A DNA stretch of 64,000 nucleotides from Methanoregula sp. PtaB.Bin085 (GTDB lineage Archaea; Halobacteriota; Methanomicrobia; Methanomicrobiales; Methanospirillaceae): the NCBI RefSeq assembly GCF_002067035.1, contig NZ_MVQB01000046.1:124001-188000 (forward strand), given 5' to 3'. The translations under genes and the position numbers were made by a program. The notes beneath the pieces are model-generated. The model was given only the letters and a program-made list of their open reading frames with translations, did not search any database and was not told the origin of the DNA. This document shows positions 1 to 7,395 of this stretch, one piece after another (the stretch's first letter is position 1; every line of letters begins with the position of its first letter).

Positions 1-1156
1 CACTCTTGTCGGTGATGGTCCCTGCCTTCAGGAGCCGGACAAGGCCGGTCATGGCTGCCGGATCGACTCTGTCGAGGCTCATGTCCCGGTAGTTCAGTTC
101 GCCGATCAGCGTGTCGGCGATCCAGGTTGCCGCAAGCGGGGAGAGTCCATGGGGATCCTCCCTCACAACCTGCTCGAAAAAGTTAGCCAGCTTCAGCTCG
201 CCCGTCAGAGTCCGGGCATGGCTGAGCGAGCACCCGTACTGCTTCATGAACCGCTCGCGCCGGGCATCGGGAAGCTCGGGAAGGACGATGGAGTCAACCC
301 ACGACTTCACGCGGAGCGGGCGGAGGTCCGGTTCCGGGAAGTAGCGGTAATCGTGCTCCTGCTCCTTGGAGCGGGCCGACTGGGTGACTCCCCGCGCCTC
401 GAGGTAATGGCGGGTTTCGCGGTCGATCTTCTGGCCGCGGCGGATCAGGTTCTTCTGCCGGGTGACCTCGAAGGTAAGCGCCTTCTCCACGCCCTTGTAG
501 GAAGTGATGTTCTTGACCTCCACGCGCTCACTGCCTTTGATGGAGATGTTGGCATCGACACGGAGCGAACCTTCCTTCTCGGAATCGAAGACGCTGAGGT
601 ACTCCAGAGTGGCCCGGAGCTTGTTGAGGAACTTCCGCGCCTCCTTTGGTGAGCGCATGTCCGGTTCGGAGACAATCTCGATGAGCGGGATGCCCGCACG
701 GTTGTAATCCACGAGCGAGTACTTCCCCCGCTCGGCGTTGCCCATATGGACAAGCCTGCCCGGGTCCTCCTCGACATGGATCCGCGTGAGCCGGACCTTC
801 TTCTCGCCGCCCTCGTCGCTCTCGATCTCCAGGTAACCGCCTTCTGCGAGCGGCTTGTCGTACTGGGTGATCTGGTAGGCCTTGTCGAGATCAGGGTAGA
901 AGTAGTTCTTGCGCGAGAACTCTGCCTCGTTCACGATCTCGCAGTTCAGCGCCTTCGCCACCTTCATCGCGTACTCGATCGCCTTTTTGTTCAGGGCCGG
1001 CATAGCGCCGGGGAGTCCGAGGCAGATCGGGCAGACATGGGTGTTGGGGCCGTCGTTCCGGTAATCGGTCGAGCACCCGCAGAAGAGCTTGCTCTTCGTG
1101 TCCAGCTGGCAGTGGACCTCGAGACCGACAATGACCTGCCCGTCAGGATCTGTCAT
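1..1156 (-). CDS. gatB: Aspartyl/glutamyl-tRNA amidotransferase subunit B, C-terminus outside window
   Basis: The reverse strand is open from the ATG at 1156 to the window edge, about 385 codons of a protein family usually about 470-480 residues long. The start reads MTDPDGQVIVGLEVHCQL, the conserved GatB N-terminus, followed by Cys-rich CGCS and CPICLGLPG segments that carry the zinc site of the kinase/amidase core. GatB binds misacylated Asp-tRNA(Asn) or Glu-tRNA(Gln) and activates the acyl group for amidation by GatA. The ATG follows the gatA stop by one base, so the two are translated from one message. The C-terminal tRNA-binding (YqeY-like) region lies beyond the window. The family assignment is secure. 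Confidence 0.96.
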   Translation of the reverse strand, partial: MTDPDGQVIVGLEVHCQLDTKSKLFCGCSTDYRNDGPNTHVCPICLGLPGAMPALNKKAIEYAMKVAKALNCEIVNEAEFSRKNYFYPDLDKAYQITQYDKPLAEGGYLEIESDEGGEKKVRLTRIHVEEDPGRLVHMGNAERGKYSLVDYNRAGIPLIEIVSEPDMRSPKEARKFLNKLRATLEYLSVFDSEKEGSLRVDANISIKGSERVEVKNITSYKGVEKALTFEVTRQKNLIRRGQKIDRETRHYLEARGVTQSARSKEQEHDYRYFPEPDLRPLRVKSWVDSIVLPELPDARRERFMKQYGCSLSHARTLTGELKLANFFEQVVREDPHGLSPLAATWIADTLIGELNYRDMSLDRVDPAAMTGLVRLLKAGTITDKS

Positions 1157-1157
1157 A

Positions 1158-2456
1158 TCAGTTCACCGCCTGCTCGTATGCGTACGCGACATCGACCACG
1201 CGCTCGTCCTCGAACATCCGGCCCATGATCTGGAGGCCGACCGGCATGCCCTGTGAGGTGCCGCACGGAACGGAGATGGACGGGATCCCGGCAAGATTGG
1301 CCGGCACCGTGAGGATGTCTGCGAGATACATGGAGAGCGGGTCGCTCTTCTCCTTCAGTTTAAACGCGATCGTCGGCATGGTCGGGCCGGCAATAACGTC
1401 CACGTCCCGGAAGATACGGTTGAAGTCCTCCCGGACATTCCTGCGGGCAACCTGCGCCTTGGCATAGTACTTCCCGTAGTACCCGCTCGAGAGCGCGAAC
1501 GTGCCGAGCATGATCCGGCGCCGCACTTCGGCGCCGAACGCCGATCCCCGTACATCCTGGAAGGCATCGTGCCACGACTTTTTCCAGTCCGGTGCCGGGC
1601 CGTACCGTACGCCGTCAAAGCGGGCAAGGTTGGAGCTTGCCTCGCTCGTGCAGGTGACATAGTACGCGGCAAGGGCGTACTCCATGGAGGGGATGCTGCA
1701 CGGGACGGTCGTTGCCCCGAGTTCCTCGAGCCGGCCAATCGCTTTCTTCACGACCGCAGCAACGTCCGGGTCAACACCCTTCCCGAAGTATTCCGCCGGG
1801 ATGCCGATCTTCAGGCCTTTGATGTCGGCTTTGGGGGTGTGGTTGTACGGTTTGTTCTGGGAGGTGGAATCGTGGCGGTCGTAGCCCGCGATGACTCCCA
1901 TGAGGGTGGAGACGTCGCTCACGGTCCTACCCAGCGGACCGATCTGCTCAAGCGAATTGGAGTACGCGATGAGGCCGTACCGGGAGACCCGGCCGTAACT
2001 TGGCTTCAGGCCGACAATCCCGCAGAACGCGGCCGGGCAGCGGATGGAGCCGCCGGTATCGGTTCCGAGCGCCACCTTCACCATGCCCGCAGCGACCGCG
2101 GCAGCGCTGCCGCCGCTTGAACCGCCGGGCACACGGGAGGTGTCGCGGGGGTTGAGGGTGGGCCCGAATGCGGAGTTCTCGGTTGTGGTGCCCATCCCGA
2201 ACTCGTCAAGGTTGGTCTTGCCGGCAATGGTTGCACCGGCAGCCTTCAGGAGCCCGACAACGTGGGCATCGTAGGGGGGAACATAGCCTTTGAGGATCTT
2301 CGATGCGCAGGTCGTCTCGATCCCCCGGGTGGAGATATTGTCCTTCACGGCCACCATGACGCCGCTGAGTGTCCCGGATCCCTGTGGACCGGCGGTGGCG
2401 GTGGAGAGAAAGGCGTTGTAGCGGTCGTCCGGTTCGAATACGATCGTACCGGCCAT
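1158..2456 (-). CDS. gatA: Aspartyl/glutamyl-tRNA amidotransferase subunit A
   Basis: A 432-residue amidase-signature enzyme. The Ser-Ser-Lys triad is visible: Lys38 in VAVKDN, Ser113 in GGSSGGSAAA and Ser137 in GTDTGGSIRCP, with the usual spacing of 24 residues between the serines. It hydrolyses glutamine and passes ammonia to GatB. I chose the ATG at 2456 because its A is also the last base of the gatC TGA stop (TGATG); a GTG one codon upstream is possible. It is the middle gene of gatC-gatA-gatB. An archaeon with GatCAB generally uses it to make Asn-tRNA(Asn), since archaea make Gln-tRNA with GatDE; that substrate assignment is inference. Confidence 0.97.
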   Translation of the reverse strand: MAGTIVFEPDDRYNAFLSTATAGPQGSGTLSGVMVAVKDNISTRGIETTCASKILKGYVPPYDAHVVGLLKAAGATIAGKTNLDEFGMGTTTENSAFGPTLNPRDTSRVPGGSSGGSAAAVAAGMVKVALGTDTGGSIRCPAAFCGIVGLKPSYGRVSRYGLIAYSNSLEQIGPLGRTVSDVSTLMGVIAGYDRHDSTSQNKPYNHTPKADIKGLKIGIPAEYFGKGVDPDVAAVVKKAIGRLEELGATTVPCSIPSMEYALAAYYVTCTSEASSNLARFDGVRYGPAPDWKKSWHDAFQDVRGSAFGAEVRRRIMLGTFALSSGYYGKYYAKAQVARRNVREDFNRIFRDVDVIAGPTMPTIAFKLKEKSDPLSMYLADILTVPANLAGIPSISVPCGTSQGMPVGLQIMGRMFEDERVVDVAYAYEQAVN

Positions 2457-2725
2457 CACATCACCCGCGGGGCCTTGATGAACCCGTCTTCCGTGTGGGG
2501 AGCATTCCGGAGCACCTCGTCCTGCGGGAGCGAAGGCTCGACCACGTCTTCGCGCAGGACATTGTAGAGGTCGCGCTCCCCCTGTCCGCTGCCCTCGACC
2601 CGGTCGAGGATATCGAAGTACTCCAGGATTGCATTGAACTGGTGCGTGAAGGTGCCCAGTTCTTCTGTGCGGATGCCGACATCGGCCAGTTCCGCGATAT
2701 GCTGAACGTCTTTCTCAGTGACCAT
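2456..2725 (-). CDS. gatC: Aspartyl/glutamyl-tRNA amidotransferase subunit C
   Basis: An 89-residue protein with the GatC pattern: an N-terminal helical part (VQHIAELADVGI, then FTHQFNAILEYFDILDRV) and a C-terminal tail with LREDVVEPSLPQDEVL and NAPHTEDGFIKAPRVM. GatC wraps around GatA and GatB and stabilises the complex. Its ATG lies inside the last codons of the upstream asparagine synthetase-like gene (11-bp overlap), and its stop overlaps the gatA start. Tight coupling therefore runs through four genes. Length and order are normal for the family. Confidence 0.95.
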   Translation of the reverse strand: MVTEKDVQHIAELADVGIRTEELGTFTHQFNAILEYFDILDRVEGSGQGERDLYNVLREDVVEPSLPQDEVLRNAPHTEDGFIKAPRVM

Positions 2726-3719
2726 GTTCCACCCGTATGATCTGGTCTATGTAATCTTGCAGGGACGTTTTATAACCGTTTTTCCGGGCAAGCTTCCGGA
2801 GAACGCCCCATACCCCGCTCCCGTATTGCATGGCTTTCTTCTCCATCCACGCGAGATCCGGCGGAATGTGGCGCTCTGCGACCTTCCTTAACGGGATCTT
2901 CCGTCGGCCGCCCTGCACCTTCTCCTGCGCGGGGATGATCCGTGCAGCGCGCACAACGCGGAGGTCAAGGTACGGCATGGAGAGGTAGGTGCCATGCAGC
3001 GCTGCAACCGCCTGGTCGCGCCGGGCCTGCGCCTCGAGACCAAGGAAGTCCCGGGCGAGTTCCGCCTCAAGATCTTCCGATTCCTCATACCGTGCATAGC
3101 CGCCAAAGAGTTCATCCGCGCCCTGCCCGGTGAGGATCCTTGTGTACCCGTGTTCTCCCGCGAAGCGCGCAACGAAAAACTGGGTGAGGGCGATGCCGGT
3201 GTTAACCGGGTCCTTCTTCGGGATCGCTGCGACAACGCGGGGGAGCGCTGCTGCAACCTCCGCTTCCGTGATCGTGACACAGGTGCAGTCAAGGCCAAGG
3301 AGCCCGGCAGCATGACGCGCCTGCTTCAGGTCATGGGAGTTCTCCAGGCCAACGGCAACGCACTCCCGCCCGGCAAGCTTTGCCACGAGCGAGGAGTCCA
3401 CTCCCCCCGAGAGGGCGGTAATCCCCTCATCGCTTCGCAGTGCCACAGCCGTGACGATTGCTTCCTCCAGCGATAGATCCGTCACCTCCGGGGAAATTGT
3501 GCCCTTTGTCACCCCGTTGCAGGCAAGTGCCCCCTTCGGCCCTGCGCCATTCAGGATCCCGAGGTGGTCGCGGGCAGTGCAGGTATCCCATGAAAGGGCA
3601 AACTCGCCGCCAAAGCGGAGGATCTCCTCCGGCCGGTCCCTGCATATCATAGAGATCTCATCGAAGGAAAGCCTGCGGCCTCCCAGTTCCACCCATCCCG
3701 AAAGTACAGGTTTCTCCAT
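2715..3719 (-). CDS. Short asparagine synthetase-like protein (AsnB C-domain, PP-loop)
   Basis: From the ATG at 3719 the protein has 334 residues, far shorter than bacterial AsnB (about 550). The ATP-pyrophosphatase PP-loop SGGVDS is at residues 104-109, and the synthetase domain continues with TGQGADELFGGYARY. The N-terminal 80 residues resemble only a remnant of the glutaminase domain, and there is no catalytic Cys at position 2, so glutamine cannot be the direct amide donor through this domain. The start was chosen for the GGGGG run 3 bp upstream; an ATG at 3731 is the alternative. It overlaps gatC by 11 bp and heads the gat operon, so two aspartate-amidation activities are co-transcribed. 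Ammonia-dependent asparagine synthesis or another adenylating amidation are both possible. Confidence 0.8.
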   Translation of the reverse strand: MEKPVLSGWVELGGRRLSFDEISMICRDRPEEILRFGGEFALSWDTCTARDHLGILNGAGPKGALACNGVTKGTISPEVTDLSLEEAIVTAVALRSDEGITALSGGVDSSLVAKLAGRECVAVGLENSHDLKQARHAAGLLGLDCTCVTITEAEVAAALPRVVAAIPKKDPVNTGIALTQFFVARFAGEHGYTRILTGQGADELFGGYARYEESEDLEAELARDFLGLEAQARRDQAVAALHGTYLSMPYLDLRVVRAARIIPAQEKVQGGRRKIPLRKVAERHIPPDLAWMEKKAMQYGSGVWGVLRKLARKNGYKTSLQDYIDQIIRVEHGH

Positions 3720-3859
3720 TGTCCCCCGCATGTTCTGTTCGTCCACACTCAGTGCCCCCCGCGTGAAAAAAAGGTATCGCTCCGGTCTTTCGGCTTCACC
3801 GGGAAGGATCAAAAGGTTTATTGACGAACCATCCAATCCATCCGGTAAGGTGTCTTGGC

Positions 3860-4054
3860 ATGGATGACAATGTGCAGGTAATGCTGCTTGCAATGATCGC
3901 GGTGTGCATCGGCATACTCTTCTCCCAGCTGGGATCCGTGTCTGTCTTCATCGGTACAGTCGGTATCATGTTCATCATGGGGGCGTTCGTCATCGCGATC
4001 ACTGCGTTCCTGCTGTTCCTGCGGGAATGGATCTTTGCCGGAGGAACGACCTGA
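3860..4054 (+). CDS. Small membrane protein, first of a tandem pair
   Basis: A 64-residue protein with two hydrophobic helices, roughly residues 7-27 and 30-53, and a short polar tail. TAAGGTG lies 7 bp before the ATG and a TATA-like GGTTTATT lies about 45 bp upstream. The second helix ends in IMGAFVIAITAFLLFLREW, nearly repeated in the next gene (IMGAFIIAITSFLLFLKEQ), so the two are paralogues. It is divergent from the asparagine synthetase-like gene. I do not recognise a named family or function. Confidence 0.72.
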   Translation: MDDNVQVMLLAMIAVCIGILFSQLGSVSVFIGTVGIMFIMGAFVIAITAFLLFLREWIFAGGTT

Positions 4055-4140
4055 ACAGGGGAGTGTCTGAAAAGACTTCAGGGATTTCCGGACAATACGC
4101 TTAAGTACAATTCCGCCGTCCAATACAACAAGGATCATCC

Positions 4141-4341
4141 ATGCAGGCTTCACTCGTTGCACTGGTTGCTGCACTCCTCGGCATTGTTCTCGAACGGTTC
4201 GGACAGGGGACACCGTACATCTCCCTCACGGGCACCGCGCTGATCATGGGAGCGTTCATCATCGCGATCACGTCGTTCCTCCTCTTCCTCAAGGAGCAGT
4301 TTTTCGGCAGGCCCGACGAGATTGTATGGAATGCCCGGTAA
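4141..4341 (+). CDS. Small membrane protein, second of a tandem pair
   Basis: A 66-residue protein with two transmembrane helices (about residues 3-19 and 27-49) and a charged tail. It is a paralogue of the gene ending at 4054, sharing the second-helix pattern MGAF-IAIT-FLLFL-E. An AAGGAT ribosome-binding site precedes the ATG, and the 86-bp gap to the first copy holds an AT-rich TTAAGTAC box that could give it its own promoter. A strong hairpin with a T tract follows at 4387-4436. The function is unknown. Confidence 0.72.
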   Translation: MQASLVALVAALLGIVLERFGQGTPYISLTGTALIMGAFIIAITSFLLFLKEQFFGRPDEIVWNAR

Positions 4342-4386
4342 CCCCCGGTCCCCCCAACGAAAATTTTCAGGGTCTTACTAAAGACG

Positions 4387-4436
4387 CCGTCCGCTCATCG
4401 GTTTCCTGCCGGAACCGGCCGGACGGATTCTTTTTT
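4387..4436 (+). terminator. Hairpin plus T tract after the small membrane proteins
   Basis: CCGTCCG (4387-4393) pairs with CGGACGG (4420-4426), enclosing a nested CGGTT/AACCG helix, and is followed by TTCTTTTTT. It sits between the second membrane protein and tRNA-Leu. T-rich ends are the usual archaeal termination signal; the hairpin may add RNA stability. Confidence 0.6.
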
Positions 4437-4463
4437 GTGATACAAGGGATAATAGTTTAGAGC

Positions 4464-4548
4464 GCGAGGGTAGGAAAGCCCGGCCAACTCCGACGGACTT
4501 AAGATCCGTTCCTGCAGAGGTTCATGCGTTCGAATCGCATCCCTCGCA
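4464..4548 (+). tRNA. tRNA-Leu (anticodon UAA)
   Basis: The acceptor arms GCGAGGG (4464-4470) and CCCTCGC (4541-4547) pair perfectly, with discriminator A at 4548. The anticodon stem is ACGGA/TCCGT around loop CTTAAGA, giving anticodon TAA. A long variable arm (class II tRNA) and a T arm ATGCG-TTCGAAT-CGCAT are present. CCA is not encoded. No intron is seen. Confidence 0.95.
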
Positions 4549-4576
4549 TTTCCTGAGACACAGATCCGAAAGAGGA

Positions 4577-4598
4577 GAAGAACGCATCAGCGTTCTTC
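4577..4598 (+). other. Perfect 9-bp hairpin downstream of tRNA-Leu
   Basis: GAAGAACGC and GCGTTCTTC flank an ATCA tetraloop, starting 28 bases after the tRNA end. No T tract follows directly. It could be a processing or stability element for the tRNA transcript, or chance. The same GC-ATCA-GC loop closes hairpins in the repeat elements at 12.5 and 17.6 kb. Confidence 0.4.
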
Positions 4599-4695
4599 GA
4601 CCTGCGGAACTTCATCCGCTTCCGTTTACGTAAAAACCCCCTGCATCAGGCATCGCCTGTCATTTATAAAAAAGATAATTCTCCTGAAACTACCC

Positions 4696-4703
4696 TTTTA
4701 TAT
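4696..4703 (+). promoter_or_regulatory. TATA box of the TPR-Schlafen gene
   Basis: TTTTATAT lies 28-35 bases before the ATG at 4731 and there is no Shine-Dalgarno sequence, so transcription probably starts at or near the ATG (leaderless). A second TATA-like TTTATAAAA lies further upstream near 4663. Confidence 0.55.
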
Positions 4704-4730
4704 TCCCGGCAGAACAGACAGACTAGTATC

Positions 4731-6176
4731 ATGCCGGGAACCGCTCCCCCGTCCTTTGAGGAAGGCAAAACCCTGTTCGACAACCGGCAGTACGATGATG
4801 CAATCGAACGGTTCAGGAAGATCCTCAGGCAGGACCCGGCATGCTCCGGTGCCCATCACTATCTCGGCCGCTCGCTCCTGGAAAAACAGCTCGGGGATGA
4901 AGCAGTGGGAGAGTTCGTTGCCGCAATCCGGAGCAACCCTTCAGACGGGAATTCCCGCTACTGGCTTGCACAGATCCTCCTTGAACGGGGAAACGTTGCC
5001 GATGCCAGATCGCTGCTGTACGAAGCGATACGACTCGAGCCCGGCCTGCTGCACCACTTTACCGACACAATTACCTCATCCCTGATGAAGCAGTGCACCT
5101 TCGCCGAGACCGAAGATTTTTTGAAGAGCGCTGCCGCTATCCTTGCCGCAGTTCCTTCTGTCAAAGCAGGTTCGTCGGACCTGTCCCGTTCGCGTGCGCA
5201 GCTGATCGCAGCCCTTGGCGAGCTGTATTTCTCAAAAGGTCTGCTGAACGGGGCCATGCTCCAGTACCGGCAGGCAACGGAGATCTGCCCGGAAGAGCCC
5301 TCGTACCACGCGAAGCTTGCCGATATCTACTTCATCACGAACAATGACGAGGATTCGGTGACCGAGTACCGCACCGCGATTGCCCGGGACCCAAAGAATG
5401 CCGGCCTGCACAAGAGGCTTGGGGATGCACTGGTCAAGACCCGCCGGTTCATCGATGCCTTCAACGAGTACCGTGAGGCTGTCCGCCTCGAACCGGAGAA
5501 CGAGTTTCTTCGGAAGGTCTTTTCCCAGTTCCGTACGCTCTTCATCGACAGCAGCGACAGCAGTGCACAGCACGAACCGGAAAAACCGGCGACCCTTCCC
5601 GTGATGCCGTCGATCGCGGACGAAACATTCCAGAAGATCATCCGCGGGGGCGAGAACGAGTTCGTGGAGTTCAAGTCCAGCGCCCTGTGGAGCAAGGCAT
5701 TCTCAAAAGAGGATATCGGCGCAAGCGAATCGAGGGACGTCCATAAATACGGCCGGGACACATCGAAGATTGTCATTGCCAAGACCATCGCAGGATTCCT
5801 GAACACAGAGGGGGGGAACCTCGTTATCGGCATCCGGGAGAACAGGAGCGGTTCACCGAACGAGATCGTCGGCATTGAGAAGGACTATCCCCGGCTGAGA
5901 GACCCCTGCGCTGACGGGTACCGGCGCATGCTCATCGACGAGATCATCCGGAAATTCCTGCCGTCAGGTATATTCAACCATCTCGGAAGGTATATCCGGA
6001 TCCATTTCATGAAAGCGGAGGACCACACCCTCTGCTGGCTCGAGATCAGGAAAGCGGACGATGCAGTCTTTGTAAAGATCCAGGACGACGAGCTCTTCTT
6101 TATCCGGATCGATGCCGAAACCCGGCAGATCACCGACAAGGCGCTGGTCGATTACGTGAGGAAACGGTTCCCGTAG
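4731..6176 (+). CDS. TPR repeat protein with C-terminal Schlafen AlbA_2-like domain
   Basis: A 481-residue protein. Residues about 5-260 hold tandem TPR helices (for example FDNRQYDDAIERFRKIL, LGRSLLEKQLGDEAVGEF and LGDALVKTRRFIDAFNEY). After a linker with acidic and Pro residues, residues about 295-481 match the Schlafen AlbA_2 (AAA_4) fold: GENEFVEFKSS, then IAKTIAGFLNTEGGNLVIGI and EIVGIEKDYP. AlbA_2 domains occur in nucleic-acid-associated and defence proteins; TPRs bind partner proteins. No membrane segment or signal peptide is seen. It stands alone between tRNA-Leu and the convergent YwbE gene with its own promoter. The biological role is not known to me. Confidence 0.85.
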   Translation: MPGTAPPSFEEGKTLFDNRQYDDAIERFRKILRQDPACSGAHHYLGRSLLEKQLGDEAVGEFVAAIRSNPSDGNSRYWLAQILLERGNVADARSLLYEAIRLEPGLLHHFTDTITSSLMKQCTFAETEDFLKSAAAILAAVPSVKAGSSDLSRSRAQLIAALGELYFSKGLLNGAMLQYRQATEICPEEPSYHAKLADIYFITNNDEDSVTEYRTAIARDPKNAGLHKRLGDALVKTRRFIDAFNEYREAVRLEPENEFLRKVFSQFRTLFIDSSDSSAQHEPEKPATLPVMPSIADETFQKIIRGGENEFVEFKSSALWSKAFSKEDIGASESRDVHKYGRDTSKIVIAKTIAGFLNTEGGNLVIGIRENRSGSPNEIVGIEKDYPRLRDPCADGYRRMLIDEIIRKFLPSGIFNHLGRYIRIHFMKAEDHTLCWLEIRKADDAVFVKIQDDELFFIRIDAETRQITDKALVDYVRKRFP

Positions 6177-6199
6177 TACGTTTAAAAAAAACCGTCCGT

Positions 6200-6454
6200 T
6201 CAGTGCCTTTCCTCAGATTCTTTGCTCCAGCTGTCAACCACAATCGCCGCCACCCTCCCGACGCGACCGTCTTCCAGCCGGACCTTGATCCCATGGGGGT
6301 GGGTGGCAGAACCGGTCAGGATCTCCTTTACCCTGCCCCGGGTCAGTTTTCCGCTGCGCTGGTCGGATTTCTGGACAATATCAACCAGCAGACCGGGCCT
6401 GATCGCATCCCGGCGTTTCCCGCTCCGTCCATCCGCCATACCTGATCTCGCCAT
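6200..6454 (-). CDS. YwbE family protein (DUF2196)
   Basis: An 84-residue protein whose core reads GLLVDIVQKSDQRSGKLT, RGRVKEILT, then HPHGIKVRLEDGRVGRV, the compact beta-rich pattern of the YwbE family, seen in Bacillus as a protein of about 65 residues. The function of the family is not established. The start at 6454 follows AGGGGTTTTCAGG; an in-frame ATG at 6439 is nearly as good, and the added N-terminal residues are not conserved. It converges on the TPR-Schlafen gene and lies downstream of the exported protein at 6500. Confidence 0.85.
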   Translation of the reverse strand: MARSGMADGRSGKRRDAIRPGLLVDIVQKSDQRSGKLTRGRVKEILTGSATHPHGIKVRLEDGRVGRVAAIVVDSWSKESEERH

Positions 6455-6499
6455 CCTGAAAACCCCTACACCATAGTTGTTCAAAAAACAATCCGGGGT

Positions 6500-7225
6500 T
6501 CAGGAACGGATATAGGTCCCCGAGCCGCTCGTCAGCTCCCCGTCCATCGTTTCCCAGCCATGCTTTGTTCCCTTCATGCTGATGGTGACGTCCGCGTGGT
6601 ACTCGTTCGAGGCCGGCTCGAGAACCTTCCAGCTGTTCCTGCCGGTGATTGCGGAAGTGATGGTCACCGTGGTATCGGAAGCCGTGCTGTACTCTGCATA
6701 AACGGCAGTTGTGTAGGAGAAGGATCGGGCCCTGCTGCCAAATCCCCGGGACCATGATGGCTGTTCTTTCAGATCCCGGACCGGCCGGAACAGCACACTG
6801 TTATTTACCGGATCGACCGTATCGATCGCGCCTTGTGACAGCGTTTCCGATGACAGGGATATCGTGAACGGATTGGCAGGTTTTGTTCCCTGCGGGGGGA
6901 TGATGGCCGGGGCCGTGATCTTTACAAGAGTCGATTTCCCCGTGTCAAAGAGGGTTGTTTCCCAGCCGGACGGGATACCGGCAATCGTCCCGCTGCTGAA
7001 AGCGGCTGCCGTCGGTGAGTTCCCGGCCGTATCGACAGGCACAGGGACGAAGAGCGTGACGTTGTAAAGCGGAGCGTCTGTCGTCACCGTGCAGAGATAG
7101 GTATAGTTGCCCGAGAGGGTACTCCGGTACGCATAATCCGTAAAGGCGGAATAGCCCAGCATTGCTGTAACTGCCGCGAACACAATGATCAGGATTCCGA
7201 GGATGATTCCGAGCGTTCTGTCCAT
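6500..7225 (-). CDS. Hypothetical exported protein with N-terminal membrane anchor
   Basis: A 241-residue protein. Residues about 5-27 (LGIILGILIIVFAAVTAML) form one transmembrane helix or uncleaved signal anchor; the remainder is polar, rich in Thr and Ser and predicted to be outside the cell. No lipobox and no recognisable catalytic motif are present. I chose the ATG at 7225 because it puts the hydrophobic helix at the N-terminus; an upstream extension would add an unlikely Gly/Pro-rich stretch. It is divergent from dihydroorotase. I do not recognise the family. Confidence 0.75.
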   Translation of the reverse strand: MDRTLGIILGILIIVFAAVTAMLGYSAFTDYAYRSTLSGNYTYLCTVTTDAPLYNVTLFVPVPVDTAGNSPTAAAFSSGTIAGIPSGWETTLFDTGKSTLVKITAPAIIPPQGTKPANPFTISLSSETLSQGAIDTVDPVNNSVLFRPVRDLKEQPSWSRGFGSRARSFSYTTAVYAEYSTASDTTVTITSAITGRNSWKVLEPASNEYHADVTISMKGTKHGWETMDGELTSGSGTYIRS

Positions 7226-7395
7226 ACCATGACCCGGGTGAAGGACCGGAACCCGGCCTGTCCCGGCCGGCCCTGCACTCACTCATCTCATTGACATATC
7301 CGGATTGAATACCTGCTGGTTCCCGGTTCTGGTCTTTTGCCGCGTGATCCGGCGCTTCCCATGTCTTTATGCATGAACAGGAAAAAGCAGGTACT

